Below are positions 44,801-56,039 of a stretch of DNA of 64,000 bases, in pieces. Positions within the stretch are counted from its first letter, which is position 1; each line of letters starts with the position of its first letter. The DNA is from Aphanomyces cochlioides (taxonomy: Eukaryota; Oomycota; Saprolegniomycetes; Saprolegniales; Verrucalvaceae). The position numbers were made by a program, and so were the translations under genes. The notes below the pieces were generated by a model. The model ran no database searches. It worked only from the letters and a program-made list of their open reading frames with translations, and was not told where the DNA came from. The stretch is taken from positions 248,001 through 312,000 of the forward strand of contig JAHQRK010000018.1 in the NCBI GenBank assembly GCA_019828595.1, in the 5' to 3' direction.

Positions 44801-45910
44801 AAATGTTGGCATCATGGCTGTGTTCGCTTGTGGAGCTTTCCGTTTCTTTGTGTCACCGGTTGGCTTGGCGTCGTCAGTCGCGCGGCGAATGTAGTCCACG
44901 TATTGACGTACTAACATGGCTGTAAACTCGGCAATGTTCGAGGCGTTCGACGACTTGAGAAGATCTCGGACTTCATGGAATAATTGATGCTGGTAGGACA
45001 GCTTGAAAGATGCCGCCGCGGATGACTTAGCCGCCAATTTGGGCTTCTTCTTGGCTGGCTCCTCGCCATTGTTGTTGTCGCTCTTGCTAGCTGAAGCAGG
45101 GCTTGGTGGCTTGAACTGCGAAGAGGCCATGACAAGACCACCGTAGCCATGAATATGTTCGCGGTCGAACAAGGCATCCGCGACAATGCGATCGAGCAAA
45201 TCTACCATAGACCTGCTGAAAGGAAGTTGCTCGGTCATGGCAGCACGAAGGGTGATCAACGTTTGGAGAGACTGCTTGCAAGCGAGAAAGACCTTCTTCT
45301 TGTTGGATTGGTTGGTCTGGAGAGCATGGTACACGTGTAGAATCGCCAAGATGAAATCAGCAATCGTAGTGCATGGCATCACGCGAGATAGCGCGAGCAA
45401 TGCCGTGAGACTGTCCTTGAGAAAGTTCGAGTAGACATCGGTGGGAGGTTTAAAGACACCAAATCGAGGTGTAAATGTCTTGGTCGTCGTATTCTCAAAC
45501 AGCCGTACAAAGATTGATGCAATGTTGTGAATGAGACGCTCGTTGACCGCTTGATCGGCCTGAGTAATACCAACATGAGCTTGAAGGACGGTGACGACAG
45601 CATTGAGGAGCTGCGAGCAGGATTGGAGCGAGAGTTGGTACGACTGGATACGCAACATGGCCATGGAGAGCAGGTGAAACGAATCTGACGTACTCTCTTT
45701 GATGGTTGTGTGGACAGCATAGTCAAGAATGGCTTGGAGAATGCGTGCCGACGACACATGGAGCTGTGCTACGATCGAGGACAGGTTAGATTCGTTCTCC
45801 AATAGAGCAAGCGCAATGCGAATAGTAGAGTCGCTTGAAGTCTTCACTTTGGACTTGGATGTCCATTGAAGGAGCGGCACGACGTCCGAGACATCAATCG
45901 GCGCCGCCAT
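41828..45910 (-). CDS. URB2/NPA2-like nucleolar pre-ribosomal protein
   Basis: One uninterrupted exon of 1360 residues, the longest gene here and unusual in this window for lacking introns. It is helical throughout. The C-terminal ~150 residues carry the Urb2 signature: a leucine-rich stretch, LWASNLTRLYGYML, LRPGIYALLDVCSKYEKDQLYGSLD, and a KETHQYTGKV end. A low-complexity basic region with KKKPKLAAKSSAA (about residue 285) fits nuclear localisation. URB2 acts in early 60S subunit assembly in the nucleolus. The N-terminal two-thirds is too divergent to assign domains. The ATG at 45910 is the first in frame. Confidence 0.82.
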   Translation of the reverse strand: MAAPIDVSDVVPLLQWTSKSKVKTSSDSTIRIALALLENESNLSSIVAQLHVSSARILQAILDYAVHTTIKESTSDSFHLLSMAMLRIQSYQLSLQSCSQLLNAVVTVLQAHVGITQADQAVNERLIHNIASIFVRLFENTTTKTFTPRFGVFKPPTDVYSNFLKDSLTALLALSRVMPCTTIADFILAILHVYHALQTNQSNKKKVFLACKQSLQTLITLRAAMTEQLPFSRSMVDLLDRIVADALFDREHIHGYGGLVMASSQFKPPSPASASKSDNNNGEEPAKKKPKLAAKSSAAASFKLSYQHQLFHEVRDLLKSSNASNIAEFTAMLVRQYVDYIRRATDDAKPTGDTKKRKAPQANTAMMPTFTFWLDMTAVAMEVVRVTDGSSTLESEEGLHLLGCLWDVMNASDIYRVAEDNAEQHQYYYLEQVVASIMDRLVLNAEKSLSSVVADETNMFSAMVECSPKILQPHLARVFDYLALRCGAARNDQDKRLAATCLAKLVESYDAMRLLEEFFGTLFDISTPEATTAICDLFHDAPRLDGASRKAFAALPSGQVESLWLFFHDALYRAVKADNAERLGLVRTIFALYVQEVPVLQHLQPVVHSCAKQTFDLVLWPTIATKSKTSHTSIQRETLSLMGELLELTDKSIDMTFVIDTCFGHPDFLHFVQTICQDEETQSSRLDGILKLCATRVRQLVARFDETNESVAIASFVLTTATNCASHACITPFLSELGVSASSKACSEFVQAMATSAIAQTLEPNIFLDAAFYEIRPFLAVLPVVLTRMLEQRTLALWPPSKKTTLSQLSKSSAAGKFSPTPATTQELEDALAFVSAVPIPFLAGSARDQLFQCMLHIDAALDGKPLEKAIAAVHLWLEHFLSAMTSPFEPSILAVFEAWASTSFASWSSNSATVNAAPLAKAVVRVLVHFHPKTMNKVQDAVISAATAISASDRLPRSILGMVTICADGWVTSAHAAGERFVATVRPLVLAQSSPSAEFASVFAALLHYDLVRAKAHNQELLVALGPMLAVACRTFVNDSSSAGILRLIHVVCSHKHELHVNLAMFGRLLATLLVAFEAPHVVDSFVALVDNASTEEFRLVWHTLTTELKVDNKTRVLAALQAFLCLLRLDKLTPHKRYLHESAKPFLAALVDLCPATTDLSQIHVAACEVVVQAFTKADAFGWHASDVQIALLSLRPLIATSLQPSSEWFAGVWQQSYLLLLRLLRQFSSSLPMYLPTFVAGCNALLRALLNFQNGDDNKKLLHLWASNLTRLYGYMLPQAVTLRKHMVYMLAEFFTKTDALPQDVFETLRPGIYALLDVCSKYEKDQLYGSLDSTAKVVLKTMDAHYKETHQYTGKV

Positions 45911-46435
45911 TTTGTTGCGCTGCTTTATGCTGGATCAACCTCCACAAAGAGATTCAAACATTTGATTGGCTCCATGCTAACCAATGAAATAATTTATCCG
46001 GATAATTTCGCAAAACAATTATATCAAAAAGGATAAAAACATTTATTCCAAATCAATTATACAGCTGTACTTGAAAAGAGTATAGAATTTGGATGATTTC
46101 ACGATTTACATTCAATAAAATACAAAGTGATACTTTTTGAACTGCTCGTATTATACAAAGGATTCAACGAGCTCCATGTCATCAGCATGATATAGACCTC
46201 GTATGGCCTTGCATTCTTCTGTGTAATATGCTGTTTAAATGGCTGTTGTTAGAAAGTACTAGTAATGAGTTTGGTGAAAGCTGAAAGTTTTTGAAACATA
46301 TCACTGTCTTACGAATTCAATGAAGAAAGTATCAATTGAAGGAAAAAATTGAGAACTTTCGTCTCTTCTTGTTGACTTTGCATACATTTTTCAAGTGAAA
46401 AAGAAGATGGATGAAAGATACACAAAATCCACAAT
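45911..46435. other. Intergenic, promoter of URB2-like gene
   Basis: TTGATTGGC (45962) and AACCAATG (45979) lie within 80 bases upstream of the URB2-like start, consistent with CCAAT boxes. The rest is AT-rich with no gene. Confidence 0.55.
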
Positions 46436-47893
46436 CTATCTGAACTTGTTCATGAAGTCGGCATGGAACTTGGCAGTCTTGGAGATGACTTCGTCGATGG
46501 CATCTTCAGGGGGAAGAATCGTCGAGCGGAAGTGGAACGTGCCGTCTTCTTGGCCAAAGCCTGAGCCAGGCACGACGACAATGCCAGTCGCATTGAGGAG
46601 TTCGTGAGCATAAAAGGCATCGGGGGCAAGGCCATGTTTCTTGGCTTCCGCGACGGCTTTAGCAGGGATAGTGATCTTGGGGAAAGTGTACATGGCACCT
46701 TCAGTGGCGTTGCAAGTCACGCCTTCGAGCTTGTTGTACGCAGCGACCAATTTGATTGCGCGGCGCTTGAGCGACGACACAATGCCATCGCGTTGTTGCA
46801 CGTAGAGATCGTAGGACGCATCACCAGGCTTTGGGGGGTTCGTCATGAGAGCGACCATGAGTTGGCCTTCAATGTTGGAGCACAAGTTGATCGAGACGAG
46901 CTTGTAGATTTCTTCAAGCACATCAGGCGCAAAGTTGACCAATTCCATGTAGCCACCACGGCGACCGCATTCTCCGGTAAATCCCTTGGACGTTGAGTGG
47001 AAGCTAGCGAGCTCAACATCGCTGCCCATTTCACGGACAATCTTCTTGAAAGAAGTGAAATGCTTGCCTTCGACGTACACGTTTTCTTGGTACACTTCGT
47101 CCGCCATCAACAAAAGGTTTTCTTCCTTGCAGAAGTTGACAATATCACGCATATTGTCTTCGCCAAGAGTTTGGCCCGTTGGGTTACCTGGGTTGATCAC
47201 CACCAATGCGCGAGGAGTTTTGCCCTTAGCACGAGCATCAGAAATCGTGCGCTTCAATTCTGGGATGCTCATGCTCCAGCCCGTCTTCTCGTCGAGGTAG
47301 TAACCACTCAAAGTTCCGCCGTTAATTGCAATAGCAGCAGAGTAAAGAGGATATTGAGGAATTGGAACCAAGATAGCGTCGTTTTCATCACGGATGCAAG
47401 CCAACAAGATGGATTGCACAGCTTGAGAGGCACCATCGGTCAAAAAGATGTTTTCAGGGTCGGCTTTGTAGCCATCACGTTCATAGATGAATTGCGCAAC
47501 TTCTTCACGGATGACTTCGACACCCTTGGAATGTCCATAAGCACCAGTACCACCAGGAATCTTCTTCAAGTAATGCTTCGCTCGTGCAATCGCATCAGGT
47601 TTGAAGATTTGGGATGCGGAGGGGTGTTCAATCAAGCCAGGTACGTTGACAAGGGCCAAGACTTCACGATGAAATTGGATCGGTGCTTGTCCAAGCGACT
47701 GAGGGTTGCCAATGTTGCAAGGGATGATCTTGTCGAAAGGAAGTTTCTCGCCCTTAGCCAATCGTTTGGTCAATTCGATCGATTTGAGCACCAAAGGCCC
47801 ACGGACCGCATACTCGGCTTGGACGATGCGCGGGTTGATCGTGTCCTTGGTAAGGGCACTCATTGATCGACGAACTACTTTTGACGGAAACAT
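46436..47893 (-). CDS. Alanine aminotransferase
   Basis: Pyridoxal-phosphate enzyme that interconverts alanine and 2-oxoglutarate with pyruvate and glutamate. 485 residues, one exon. Class I/II aminotransferase features are clear: GGTGAYGHSKG near residue 115, NPGNPTGQ near 235, DEVYQ at 265, and the cofactor lysine Lys303 in STSKGFTGECGRRGGY, the alanine aminotransferase version of the motif. The C-terminal motif is PGSGFGQ. The first 13 residues (MFPSKVVRRSMSA) could be a short mitochondrial presequence. Confidence 0.95.
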   Translation of the reverse strand: MFPSKVVRRSMSALTKDTINPRIVQAEYAVRGPLVLKSIELTKRLAKGEKLPFDKIIPCNIGNPQSLGQAPIQFHREVLALVNVPGLIEHPSASQIFKPDAIARAKHYLKKIPGGTGAYGHSKGVEVIREEVAQFIYERDGYKADPENIFLTDGASQAVQSILLACIRDENDAILVPIPQYPLYSAAIAINGGTLSGYYLDEKTGWSMSIPELKRTISDARAKGKTPRALVVINPGNPTGQTLGEDNMRDIVNFCKEENLLLMADEVYQENVYVEGKHFTSFKKIVREMGSDVELASFHSTSKGFTGECGRRGGYMELVNFAPDVLEEIYKLVSINLCSNIEGQLMVALMTNPPKPGDASYDLYVQQRDGIVSSLKRRAIKLVAAYNKLEGVTCNATEGAMYTFPKITIPAKAVAEAKKHGLAPDAFYAHELLNATGIVVVPGSGFGQEDGTFHFRSTILPPEDAIDEVISKTAKFHADFMNKFR

Positions 47894-48239
47894 TCAGACT
47901 CTCAAAGGCAAGATCTCAGCAAGTGGCGTTTCTTTCCACGGTCGTTTCCGTCGTTCACGATGTGTGTAAATGTGGCTAATTTGAGCCAATCTTGTCCTCA
48001 CATGGGCAGCAATGACCATACGATTGGCCTGCTAAAAATGATGATGCGCAGCTTGCACACGAAGATTCCAGTGGTCCATCGTTCGAGCCACAACCACAAC
48101 GACGCTTGTACTGAAGGAAGTTTTGAGTTGGGTGCGTTTTTCTTTGCGGCCGAGTCGAGATGTGGATGTCGTCATGTTGTGGGTGGAGCGGGATTTTTTA
48201 TGGAGGAATGATTTTTGGTCTATTAGGTGGTCTAACGAG
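47894..48239. other. Intergenic, no gene seen
   Basis: Contains the promoter side of the aminotransferase and the 3' side of the next gene. No coding signal. Confidence 0.5.
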
Positions 48240-51200
48240 CTAGCGCTTGGCGATCGATGTAACTTTAACTGTTGACGACTGTCCGCTCAATGTGGATGAT
48301 GACGTGCGGGTCGAGCTTGGGGTTGACGATTTGGTCACGGATGGACTTTGGGCACGCTTGGCAGGAGGAGCCACTGCTGGTCGCGTCGGGACGGGGATGT
48401 TGGGGATTTTTGTCAAGGATGTTTCATCTTTCTTCTCCTGACAAATCTATGTTATCAACTGGGGGTTGCTGATTCACATACCTTGTTTGTTCTGGCCCCT
48501 GCACTCGTCGCAGCAGGATTTTTCGACGGTGCATTGCGTATGGAGGTAGCCTTAGGATCGGTGATTTGCTTGAGGGTATTTGATGTGATAGTCGAGTTGC
48601 TGCTCTTCGTTTCTCGGGCAGAGAGGGAGCCACTACTACTCATACTTCCTTTTGACATTGCTGTGTTCGCTGTGGCTGAGGTTGGAAGGCTGGAGTTGCT
48701 TGTACAATTTGGTAACGAAGCCGAAGTTAAGCTTGTCTTCATCACAGTTGATGTTGTGGGTAGTTTTGTTGCAACTTTGGCAGCCTCTGTTGGTTTTGGT
48801 GTAGGATTGGATCGTGGTATAATGCCAGAATTGGATGAGCGGGGAACCATTTCCTTCGTTTGTTGCCTAAGTTTGTTGATGATGTCGATAGATTTGACCC
48901 GTGCGCGTCGAACCACTTGGCCATCTTTCCCAACAATCAATGTGTATTCGAGCATTTCGCTCCATTTCGCCTCAGATGAGTACATTTCATGGTCACCACT
49001 TAACCCTGCTGCGTCTTCTGCCTGAGCTTTCTTTTTGTCGTCACCAGGAGGCTCCTTCACATCTTGTAGCCATGTATCACGCACATCAATCATTGTTTGC
49101 TGGACATCACGATCTGGGTCGGAAGCTGTTTCAAGCAACCTTCGAATACGCGCGATGATTTTTTCATCTGCTCCTTGTAGAACGTCCAGTGCACTCTTCC
49201 ACTTGGGCAGAAGTGAAAACGCTTTCAAGCGAACATTTGGTACGCTGTCTTCGAGCAAATCGACGGCAGGGTCGAGGTAGTTCAGGCGAAAATAGTGATG
49301 GCTATACGTATCACAAGCAAAGCTACAAACGTCCAAGTAAAGCAATCGCTGCCAGAAGCTTTTGCCCAGGGCATATTCCTTCCGTAGTCGCAAAAGTACA
49401 TTGACACGATTTGCTGCAATTTTGTTTTCTCTGTTCACAGACACTAACACACGGGCTGCATCCAATTGGACAGGTCGAGCTCCCTACAAATCGTATTTTG
49501 TTAAGGGAACCGGAAACACAACATACTGCGCTCATGAATTCAAACAGCAACGGGCAAACACGCTCGAAGAGTTGACTCGGTGAGATAAATGCCGGGAATT
49601 TGCTCAAGGTATCAATAACAAGAAGCTGCTCTCGCCACCTCCCTGTGCTCAAAACTGTGTGGTGGTGTAGAATGGCTTTCAAAATTGCTTCAAGGTAAGC
49701 GGTCTATCCCAAGATTTAGAGACTGTAAGCACCTTTCATTCGCACCTTTTGATCATCGTCAACTGACGCGCAAAAGTATTGCATGAGATCTGGGAGATGG
49801 GAGATGATACGGCCTTGAACAACGGCTGATTCATCTTTGAACACGTTGAGCGAGATGGATTTAATGTAGCGCAGAGCGCGCTGTTGGCCAAGGAGGTGGG
49901 CGACTTCATGGAGTCCAGCAACAATTGTCATACGGACCTAGTCAATGATTCAGCATCCAAAGCAGGGTAAGTCTAATACTTCTTCCTCTTTGTCCTGTGT
50001 AAAAGCTTGAAGTAGGTCATCGAGATGCGGTGAGTATTGGTTCACACCAAACGATTTGACAACAGCAGGAAAATTGTAGGCACAATGAACTCGAATATCA
50101 GAGTCATCAGTGCGACTGAGTCGTGTGAAGCAATTGAGGAAAGTTGAAGTATAATCTGGAGTGAAATCGCCTTGAGAAAAGATCTTGAAAACGAGACGGC
50201 CGAATGTTTCGGCGAGTGATGAAATTAAATAGGTGGGTGGGTCCTCGACAATGTCAACGAGGACTGGAAGGATCGAGTCTTGTCGCTCTTTCCGAGGAAA
50301 ATAGTCATACAATGACAGCAGTGTGCGGAACGCCATGATTTTCACCTTCGATTAGATCAAATCAAAGTCATATTGGATATGCCTACCTGCGTTTCTTCGT
50401 CTTGGAGAAGTTCCAGAAGTTCTGGCAATAGATCCGAGCTAGCTTTGGCCTGCCTGGATAAGACAAGTTAGGGCAGAATGTGTTGAAGCACTTACCCCAC
50501 AGCCCGTGCAAGTGCATCAAGTTGCATGCACATACACTTGCGTACTTCTGCATCTGTGTCTTGACAAAGCGCCATCATCTATATTGCCCTTAGAGATGGA
50601 ATGCTGGCAAACATTGTACTTTCTGAAAGAAGAGACCGTCAATATCTTGCTCGGACAATAGTTCAGAGGCAGTAAGAGTTCCCAGGATCAAGCAGCATAT
50701 TAATCGCGACCCTGCTCCTTGGGACACATCACCTTTTTCGATCCCAATGCGAATGATCTTAATAAATATAATAAGTCATGATTTGTTCTCGACGCGCACC
50801 TGTGTCTTCTTCAATGAACATGAGAGGCGAGGAATAGTCGCTGCTATGCATTGACTGGCGCTCTCGGCATGATCTTTGTGTTGGAGATCGTGTACAAAAT
50901 CTAGAATAAGGGGCAATAGCTGCTTCGTCACTTGATCTTCGGTTAACAAGAAAACGGATGAGAGCTTTTCCTTCTGATAGGCTTTCATATTTGCGTCGAA
51001 TTCTTCAAAAAGTGTTGTCATCGGATAAGTTACGAGTTTGCCATCAGCTGTGACGCTCGCAAGGTGCTGAACACATGTGAATACTTCTTTGAGCATTTCC
51101 GCGTCATTTTCTACTTCACTTGTCTTCCAGACATGCTGCACAGACACATTAGTTTACAGAGCAAGCCAACATAGTGAACCTTGATTGCGTCAAGCACGAT

Positions 51201-51458
51201 GTTAAAATTCTCCTTGGAGTTGGAGCCTGTGAGAATTTTTGGTAGCGATTGCAAGACGCTGAGCTTTTGTTGCTTTAGACCCTTCCGAAGAAGCATATCG
51301 GCTCGAGGGATTTCTGCCATATCCTCCTCGACCTCTAACTTTTCCAAGTCGGACGGACTCTGCGCACCATGTTAAACATCGAAGAATTCGAAGTGACGTA
51401 CCACTTCTCCATCGAAGCATCCTTCTGCCTCCTTCTCACTGAAGAAGAAATCGTCCAT
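48240..51458 (-). CDS. HEAT-repeat PP4 regulatory subunit, PPP4R4-like
   Basis: Eleven exons: 51458-51402, 51359-51180, 51135-50800, 50757-50620, 50578-50496, 50453-50387, 50345-49980, 49937-49746, 49703-49527, 49483-48482 and 48437-48240. Total 931 residues. All ten introns are 41-44 bases with GT-AG ends. The N-terminus begins MDDFFFSEKEAEG, then EIPRADMLLRKGLKQQKLSV as in PPP4R4. HEAT repeats follow, with family-like text YALGKSFWQRLLYLDVC and SVPNVRLKAFSLLPKWK. The C-terminal third is Ser/Thr/Pro-rich and likely disordered. PPP4R4 binds the PP4 catalytic subunit in the cytosol. PP2A-A-like HEAT proteins are the alternative family. Confidence 0.78.
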
Positions 51459-51935
51459 ACGAGACGGCGGCTGCTTTTCTTGTCAACGTCGGCGCCTGTC
51501 TACTCAAGCTGCATGTACAGGCACCGCAGGGTTCCCGAAAAGTCACAGCAGTTTTGGGGTGTACTCTAATTATAGATGCAAACAAGTCAAGCTTGCGTGA
51601 AACTGACGCGGAATGCTTCCGGCGACGATCTCCACAAACTCGTGTCGTCTTGTCAATGTTGTAAGGTCGATCTCCATTTCTACAAATGTTCGTATGACAG
51701 TTTCAGATAGACAGGTAGCTCCAACGTTGTAAAGTCCGTCGTGTATATTAATGTGGCGACGCGCTTCTTTCCTCTCTCGCCCCTTCTGGTGGCATCGACG
51801 AGCTTAAGTCTGCTTGTGTCCTTGGTGGCGTTTTCGAAAATGGCGCGAAAAATGATCTCAACGTCTTTATCCGGACGTCCGGATGAATGTCAACTTGAAA
51901 CTGTTCATGTCAAATTGGTCGCGACGTTTGGGATA
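51459..51935. other. Intergenic; divergent promoter region
   Basis: Lies between the divergently transcribed PP4 regulatory subunit and NME7. The NME7 frame is open back to 51741 but the text there does not look like NME7. Confidence 0.5.
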
Positions 51936-53201
51936 ATGGCCGACAGCGACGTGTACTCCTTTCTTGCCGAGTGGTTCGACCCTCAAGTAGAGCTCTCTAG
52001 GACGTTTCTTCTGACGTACTATGTCGCAGACGGCTCACTCGAAATGGTATCTCACCTTTCTACCTTTCAACTGAGAGGATTTGATCGTAGGTGGATAAGA
52101 AGTCGCTCAAATCGTTTCTCAAACGAATCAAGTTTCCCAGCATCAAGCCGATTGATCTCTTCGTTGGAGCATGCATATCAGTGTATAATTTGGAGCCTTC
52201 GTGGTGGAAAATCTATACTTGTCCGTAGGTACTCGCGCCAAATTCACCTTGTCGACTATGCGAACGAATACACTCGCAACTTGCTCAAACAGCGAGGATC
52301 CAATACGACATTTCTCGTCAAGCCTAGCGGTTATTCATCCCTCGGACATATTCTTTCGGCTTTGGAGGATTCAGATCTCTCCCTCGTCAAGATGCGAATG
52401 ATCCACATCAAGCCAAATGACGTGAGCCTTCTGGCTAAACTCGTTGACGTTGGCCATTCAAGCTCAAATGTACAAGAATGGACACTGGACTTTACCGTCG
52501 CGATCGAGGTCTCAGTTGGGTCGCCATCAGCAGTGTCCAATGCACTCCAGCAACTCGGTTCGTTGGCAAATACCGGGCAATATGATTGAGCCACGAGTAG
52601 GCCGTGCGCGAGATCATGTCGTCGTGGCCTCTCAAGCCTCGCCAGTGTTCTTTGATGGTAATCGCTTTCCAACAACTGCCGCTATGGACGACTGCTCGAC
52701 TCTGTGTCTAATTCGACCTCGAGTTGTCCGAGAAGGTCAGTCAGGGATACCGCGGATGTAGTATGCTCATCAAAACGAAAAGGCAAATGCGGGGCAATTC
52801 TCGACGCAATACTGAAAGCTGGATTTGAAATTTCGGCACTCAAGCTCGTCCACGTCGAGGTGGCAGCGATCGATGAATTCCTTGCAGTCTATAAACCCGT
52901 GACACGGCAGTACCATGTGCGTTATGCTGTCCATATTCGTTTCCTCATCGAGTTTGATCAGGAATTAGTCAAGTACATGTCATCTGCGCCACTTGTGGCC
53001 ATTGAAGTACGTGGGGATGACATTGTGTCTCGATTCCAAGCATTTTGCGGACCATTTGATGTCCAAGTTGCTCGAGAACTAGCGCCAACCTCACTCCGGG
53101 CCAGGTTTGGCCACACCAATATTCAAAATGCTGTTCATTGCACCGACACACCTGAAGACGGAGCGCTCGAGAGTCAATTTTTCTTTCGTGTCTTGTCCTA
53201 A
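51936..53201 (+). CDS. NME7: Nucleoside diphosphate kinase 7 homologue (DM10 plus two NDK domains, first degenerate)
   Basis: Exons 51936-52046, 52091-52182, 52229-52557, 52601-52735 and 52783-53201 give 361 residues. Introns are 44, 46, 43 and 47 bases. Residues 1-75 are a DM10 domain (FLAEWFDPQVELSRTFLLTY, CISVYSRQIHLVDYANEYT). The first NDK domain starts FLVKPSGYSSLGHIL but lacks the region with the catalytic His. The second has KCGAILDAILKAGFEISALK and NAVHCTDTPEDGALES, retaining the His with the NME7-type CTD in place of GSD. NME7 is a ciliary/centrosomal protein associated with gamma-tubulin; here it fits a zoospore-forming organism. The intron at 52558-52600 is the least certain. Confidence 0.87.
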
Positions 53202-53249
53202 CGTTTAAAAACTAACTCTACATGAATGACATCGTCGTCATTTATGTGT

Positions 53250-55478
53250 TTAACCGCAGCCGGAATCGGTCGCAGTGTATTCGATTTCGACCACTTTGCC
53301 CTCCTTGGTACGTCGGAAACGCTGTTCCACGGGGTCAAAGCCAGCTTCGGGGGCGTTGTAGACTGCCCAAGCTGGTGTTGGGGCGATGTAATCCATTGTC
53401 GTAAACGTTGTGCCATCAGCGTAGTATCTAGATCCAAGCTAAGTCGCAGTTCAGCGCTAGAAACGACTTACTTTTGAATCAGCGCATGGAATTTGTCGTA
53501 GTCGATCCATGTGTGCCACTGGCCATCAATCTTGAAGGTTGTTTTGGCCAAGAGGACGCAGTTGGAGTGGGCATGCTCGGTCGCAAGGTCGTACTTGCCA
53601 CCCAATTTACTGCAGAGGAGCTCACAAAACTCGCGAACTTCTTGATGATATGGCACATGCTTGATGGTCAAGTCAGACGCGTCGCTCTTGCCGCAGTACG
53701 TGACAGCCTTGACTTCAATCAAGTCGGGCTGACCAATTTGGATCAACTCGACGTAGTTGTCAATTTCCTTCATGTTGTGTTCTTTCACGAGTGTCATGCG
53801 GTAGACCGTGCGCTGGCCCTTAGCTTTCAACTGCTCCAAGCAGCTGAGAAAGCGTTCCCAAAAGTCTTTGAACAACGGACGATCGATGGCCTTGAGCGAA
53901 TCTTTCGTTGCGGCGTCGACACTCACATACAACTGCGTGATCGGTTCCAAGGCTGCAATCTTCTCGGGGAATTGAGCGTTCGTGACCAAGAACGAACTGA
54001 TTTGACGCGCGTGCAATTCGCGGCAAAATTCGTTGATGTGTGGGTACATGATGGGTTCGCCCACAAGACTGAGGGCGCAATGGCGCACCGTAAACGCTTC
54101 TTCCCATCGACTTTGAATCAATCCTGGCAGACCTTTGACTTCATTGATCATGTTTTGATGGCGGGAAATTGCCCCTACGACCAATTCCTTGGGCTCGTCT
54201 GTCTTCCAGCGCCATTCGCGACCGACTGGGTTCTTGTGGTGGCGCCAGCAGAAGACGCACTTGTTGGCGCAGGCCAGCGATGGCGTCGTTTCCATGCACT
54301 GGTAGCTCGTGATGCCGTAAAAAGTGTGCTTGTAGCAGCCGCCTCGGCCACGGAGCTGATGTTTCGTCCAGCGGCAGAGTTTCACCGCACTGTGGGTGCC
54401 GATAATTTTGTATCCTTCCTTCGTCAATGCTTTGCGCTGCAGTGGCGTGACCATTTCACGAGACAGTGCTGCCGCTTCGGATTCCTTCATGGCGACACCG
54501 ATGTCCTCGACATCCATGACTCCATCGCCTTTTGCTTTCGGTTGCTCATCCTCTTCGTCTTCCAAGACAATTTCGTTCATACGATCTTCTTCCGTCAGAA
54601 TGTCATTGTCTTCGTTGTCCTTGGCTTTTTCCTTTCGCTTTTGTCGTCGAAATTCCTTGGTCGAGAGGAATTCCTTGGCAGCAGAGCTTGGCTGGCGCAA
54701 GTTTGCATACTGCTCGCACAACGCAGCGACCAAGTTGTCGCTCCACTGTTCGAATTGAGCCGTTTGATCTTGGTTGTCGTCACCAACGCCACGAGGAAGA
54801 AGTCGTGTAGCTCCGAGAGTGCTGAAATGCTTGCTGAGGGTCTTGGAAGCTTTGGCGTAGTTTTCATCATACTCGGAATTACCAAGACCGTACACACCGA
54901 CGTGGACATGCTTGAGCCACGTCTTGGACACTCGGAAGTCCAGCGCCATGTCTTGGAGCCAGTTGCAAAAGACGAGCGCTGATTCAGGAGGAACGCCACC
55001 AGTCCACGTCGAAAGGATTGCAATCACGACTTGCTCGTGCTCTAGATTGTCCTGCAGAGTTTATGAGTTCTGGATCTGCATGAAAACTTTGTACTTGATC
55101 GTAGTCTTTCATGTCGACAACAGACGGCTCGAAGGCATACCCGGCGACATTGAGTGCAAAAAGTTTCTTCTCTAATGCAGATGCAAAGCCTACGAGCCCA
55201 ACCTTATAGACACGCTAGCGAGATGCAGATTTACCCTTGGCAGTGCCAGTGTGCGTGCCATACAAGATGCGAACTGCGACCGGCTTGACAGTTTGTTCAT
55301 TCGTTTGACAGCATGTCGAGCTCGAACCACCGCAGCAAGAAGAAGCTGATTTGGCTTGCAACGAGACGCTTTTCGCTTTTTCTTGCTCGGTTTTCCATAG
55401 CACGTATGCAATCGACGCTGAGACAATGGCCAGACCCGCCGCAAGAGCTGCCGCTTGGACAGGTTGGATCATGAGCAT
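53250..55478 (-). CDS. TYW1: TYW1, wybutosine-synthesising radical SAM enzyme
   Basis: It makes the tricyclic 4-demethylwyosine in tRNA-Phe at the ER surface. Exons 55478-55235, 55189-55095, 55051-53472 and 53427-53250 give 698 residues; introns are 45, 43 and 44 bases. An N-terminal membrane helix (AAALAAGLAIVSASIAYVLW) is followed by a Cys-rich stretch, then the flavodoxin domain with FMN loop YGTHTGTAKG and LSTWTGG. The radical SAM core has CANKCVFC (Cys374, Cys378, Cys381) binding the 4Fe-4S cluster. The C-terminus PTPAWAVYNAPEAGFDPVEQ is the family end. The last exon (59 codons) is missed if the splice after Gln-Lys is ignored. It converges on NME7 with 48 bases between stops. Confidence 0.95.
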
Positions 55479-56039
55479 CTTCAATCTTGTCAATTCTGTC
55501 CAGTCAAAATTCTATAAATAAATTTTAGCCAATCAAATAATTTTAATTTAAATTTGTCAAAAATAATTCAAGACGAATTTTCAGAAATTACTGTAATTTT
55601 TTGTATTTTTCGTATACGTGCGAATTGAGATTCATGATTGTAAACTCGATGTAGTCTCTACAGAAGAATAGACTACCCGACTTCTCTATGCACAATAAAT
55701 ACATAGCACGAACTATTTACGCAGTGTTGACACAATGCAATCGAGCTCGTAGATACGGAATTCGTATCAACTAGAGTACACTATTAACTTGGATCGAGAG
55801 GAATATATGCTAAGTACGATGTAATCCATGAGTAAACATTGCATCAGAAATAATACGCTGGAATAAATTTAGACAGGTAGTGTTTGAACCATACATACGG
55901 TATTTGTTGAAGTCTAATTATCAGTTGCTGAGAAATATAGAATATTAAGGTAAAACCTGTGAGAAATCATATTGCCGTCTTGCGAGTGGTGGGGAAGCAA
56001 GTTTTCCTTTTGACCCGACTTCGGATTGCTTGAGAGATC
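55479..56039. other. AT-rich intergenic DNA
   Basis: AGCCAATCAAAT at 55530 lies just upstream of TYW1. No gene seen; AT-rich. Confidence 0.55.

Noticed and set aside
46997..47866. 289-codon plus-strand frame
   Set aside because: Antisense shadow of alanine aminotransferase.
53474..54982. 502-codon open frame on the plus strand antisense to TYW1
   Set aside because: TYW1 on the minus strand has clear domains and catalytic motifs; the plus frame mirrors its codon usage and shows no domain.
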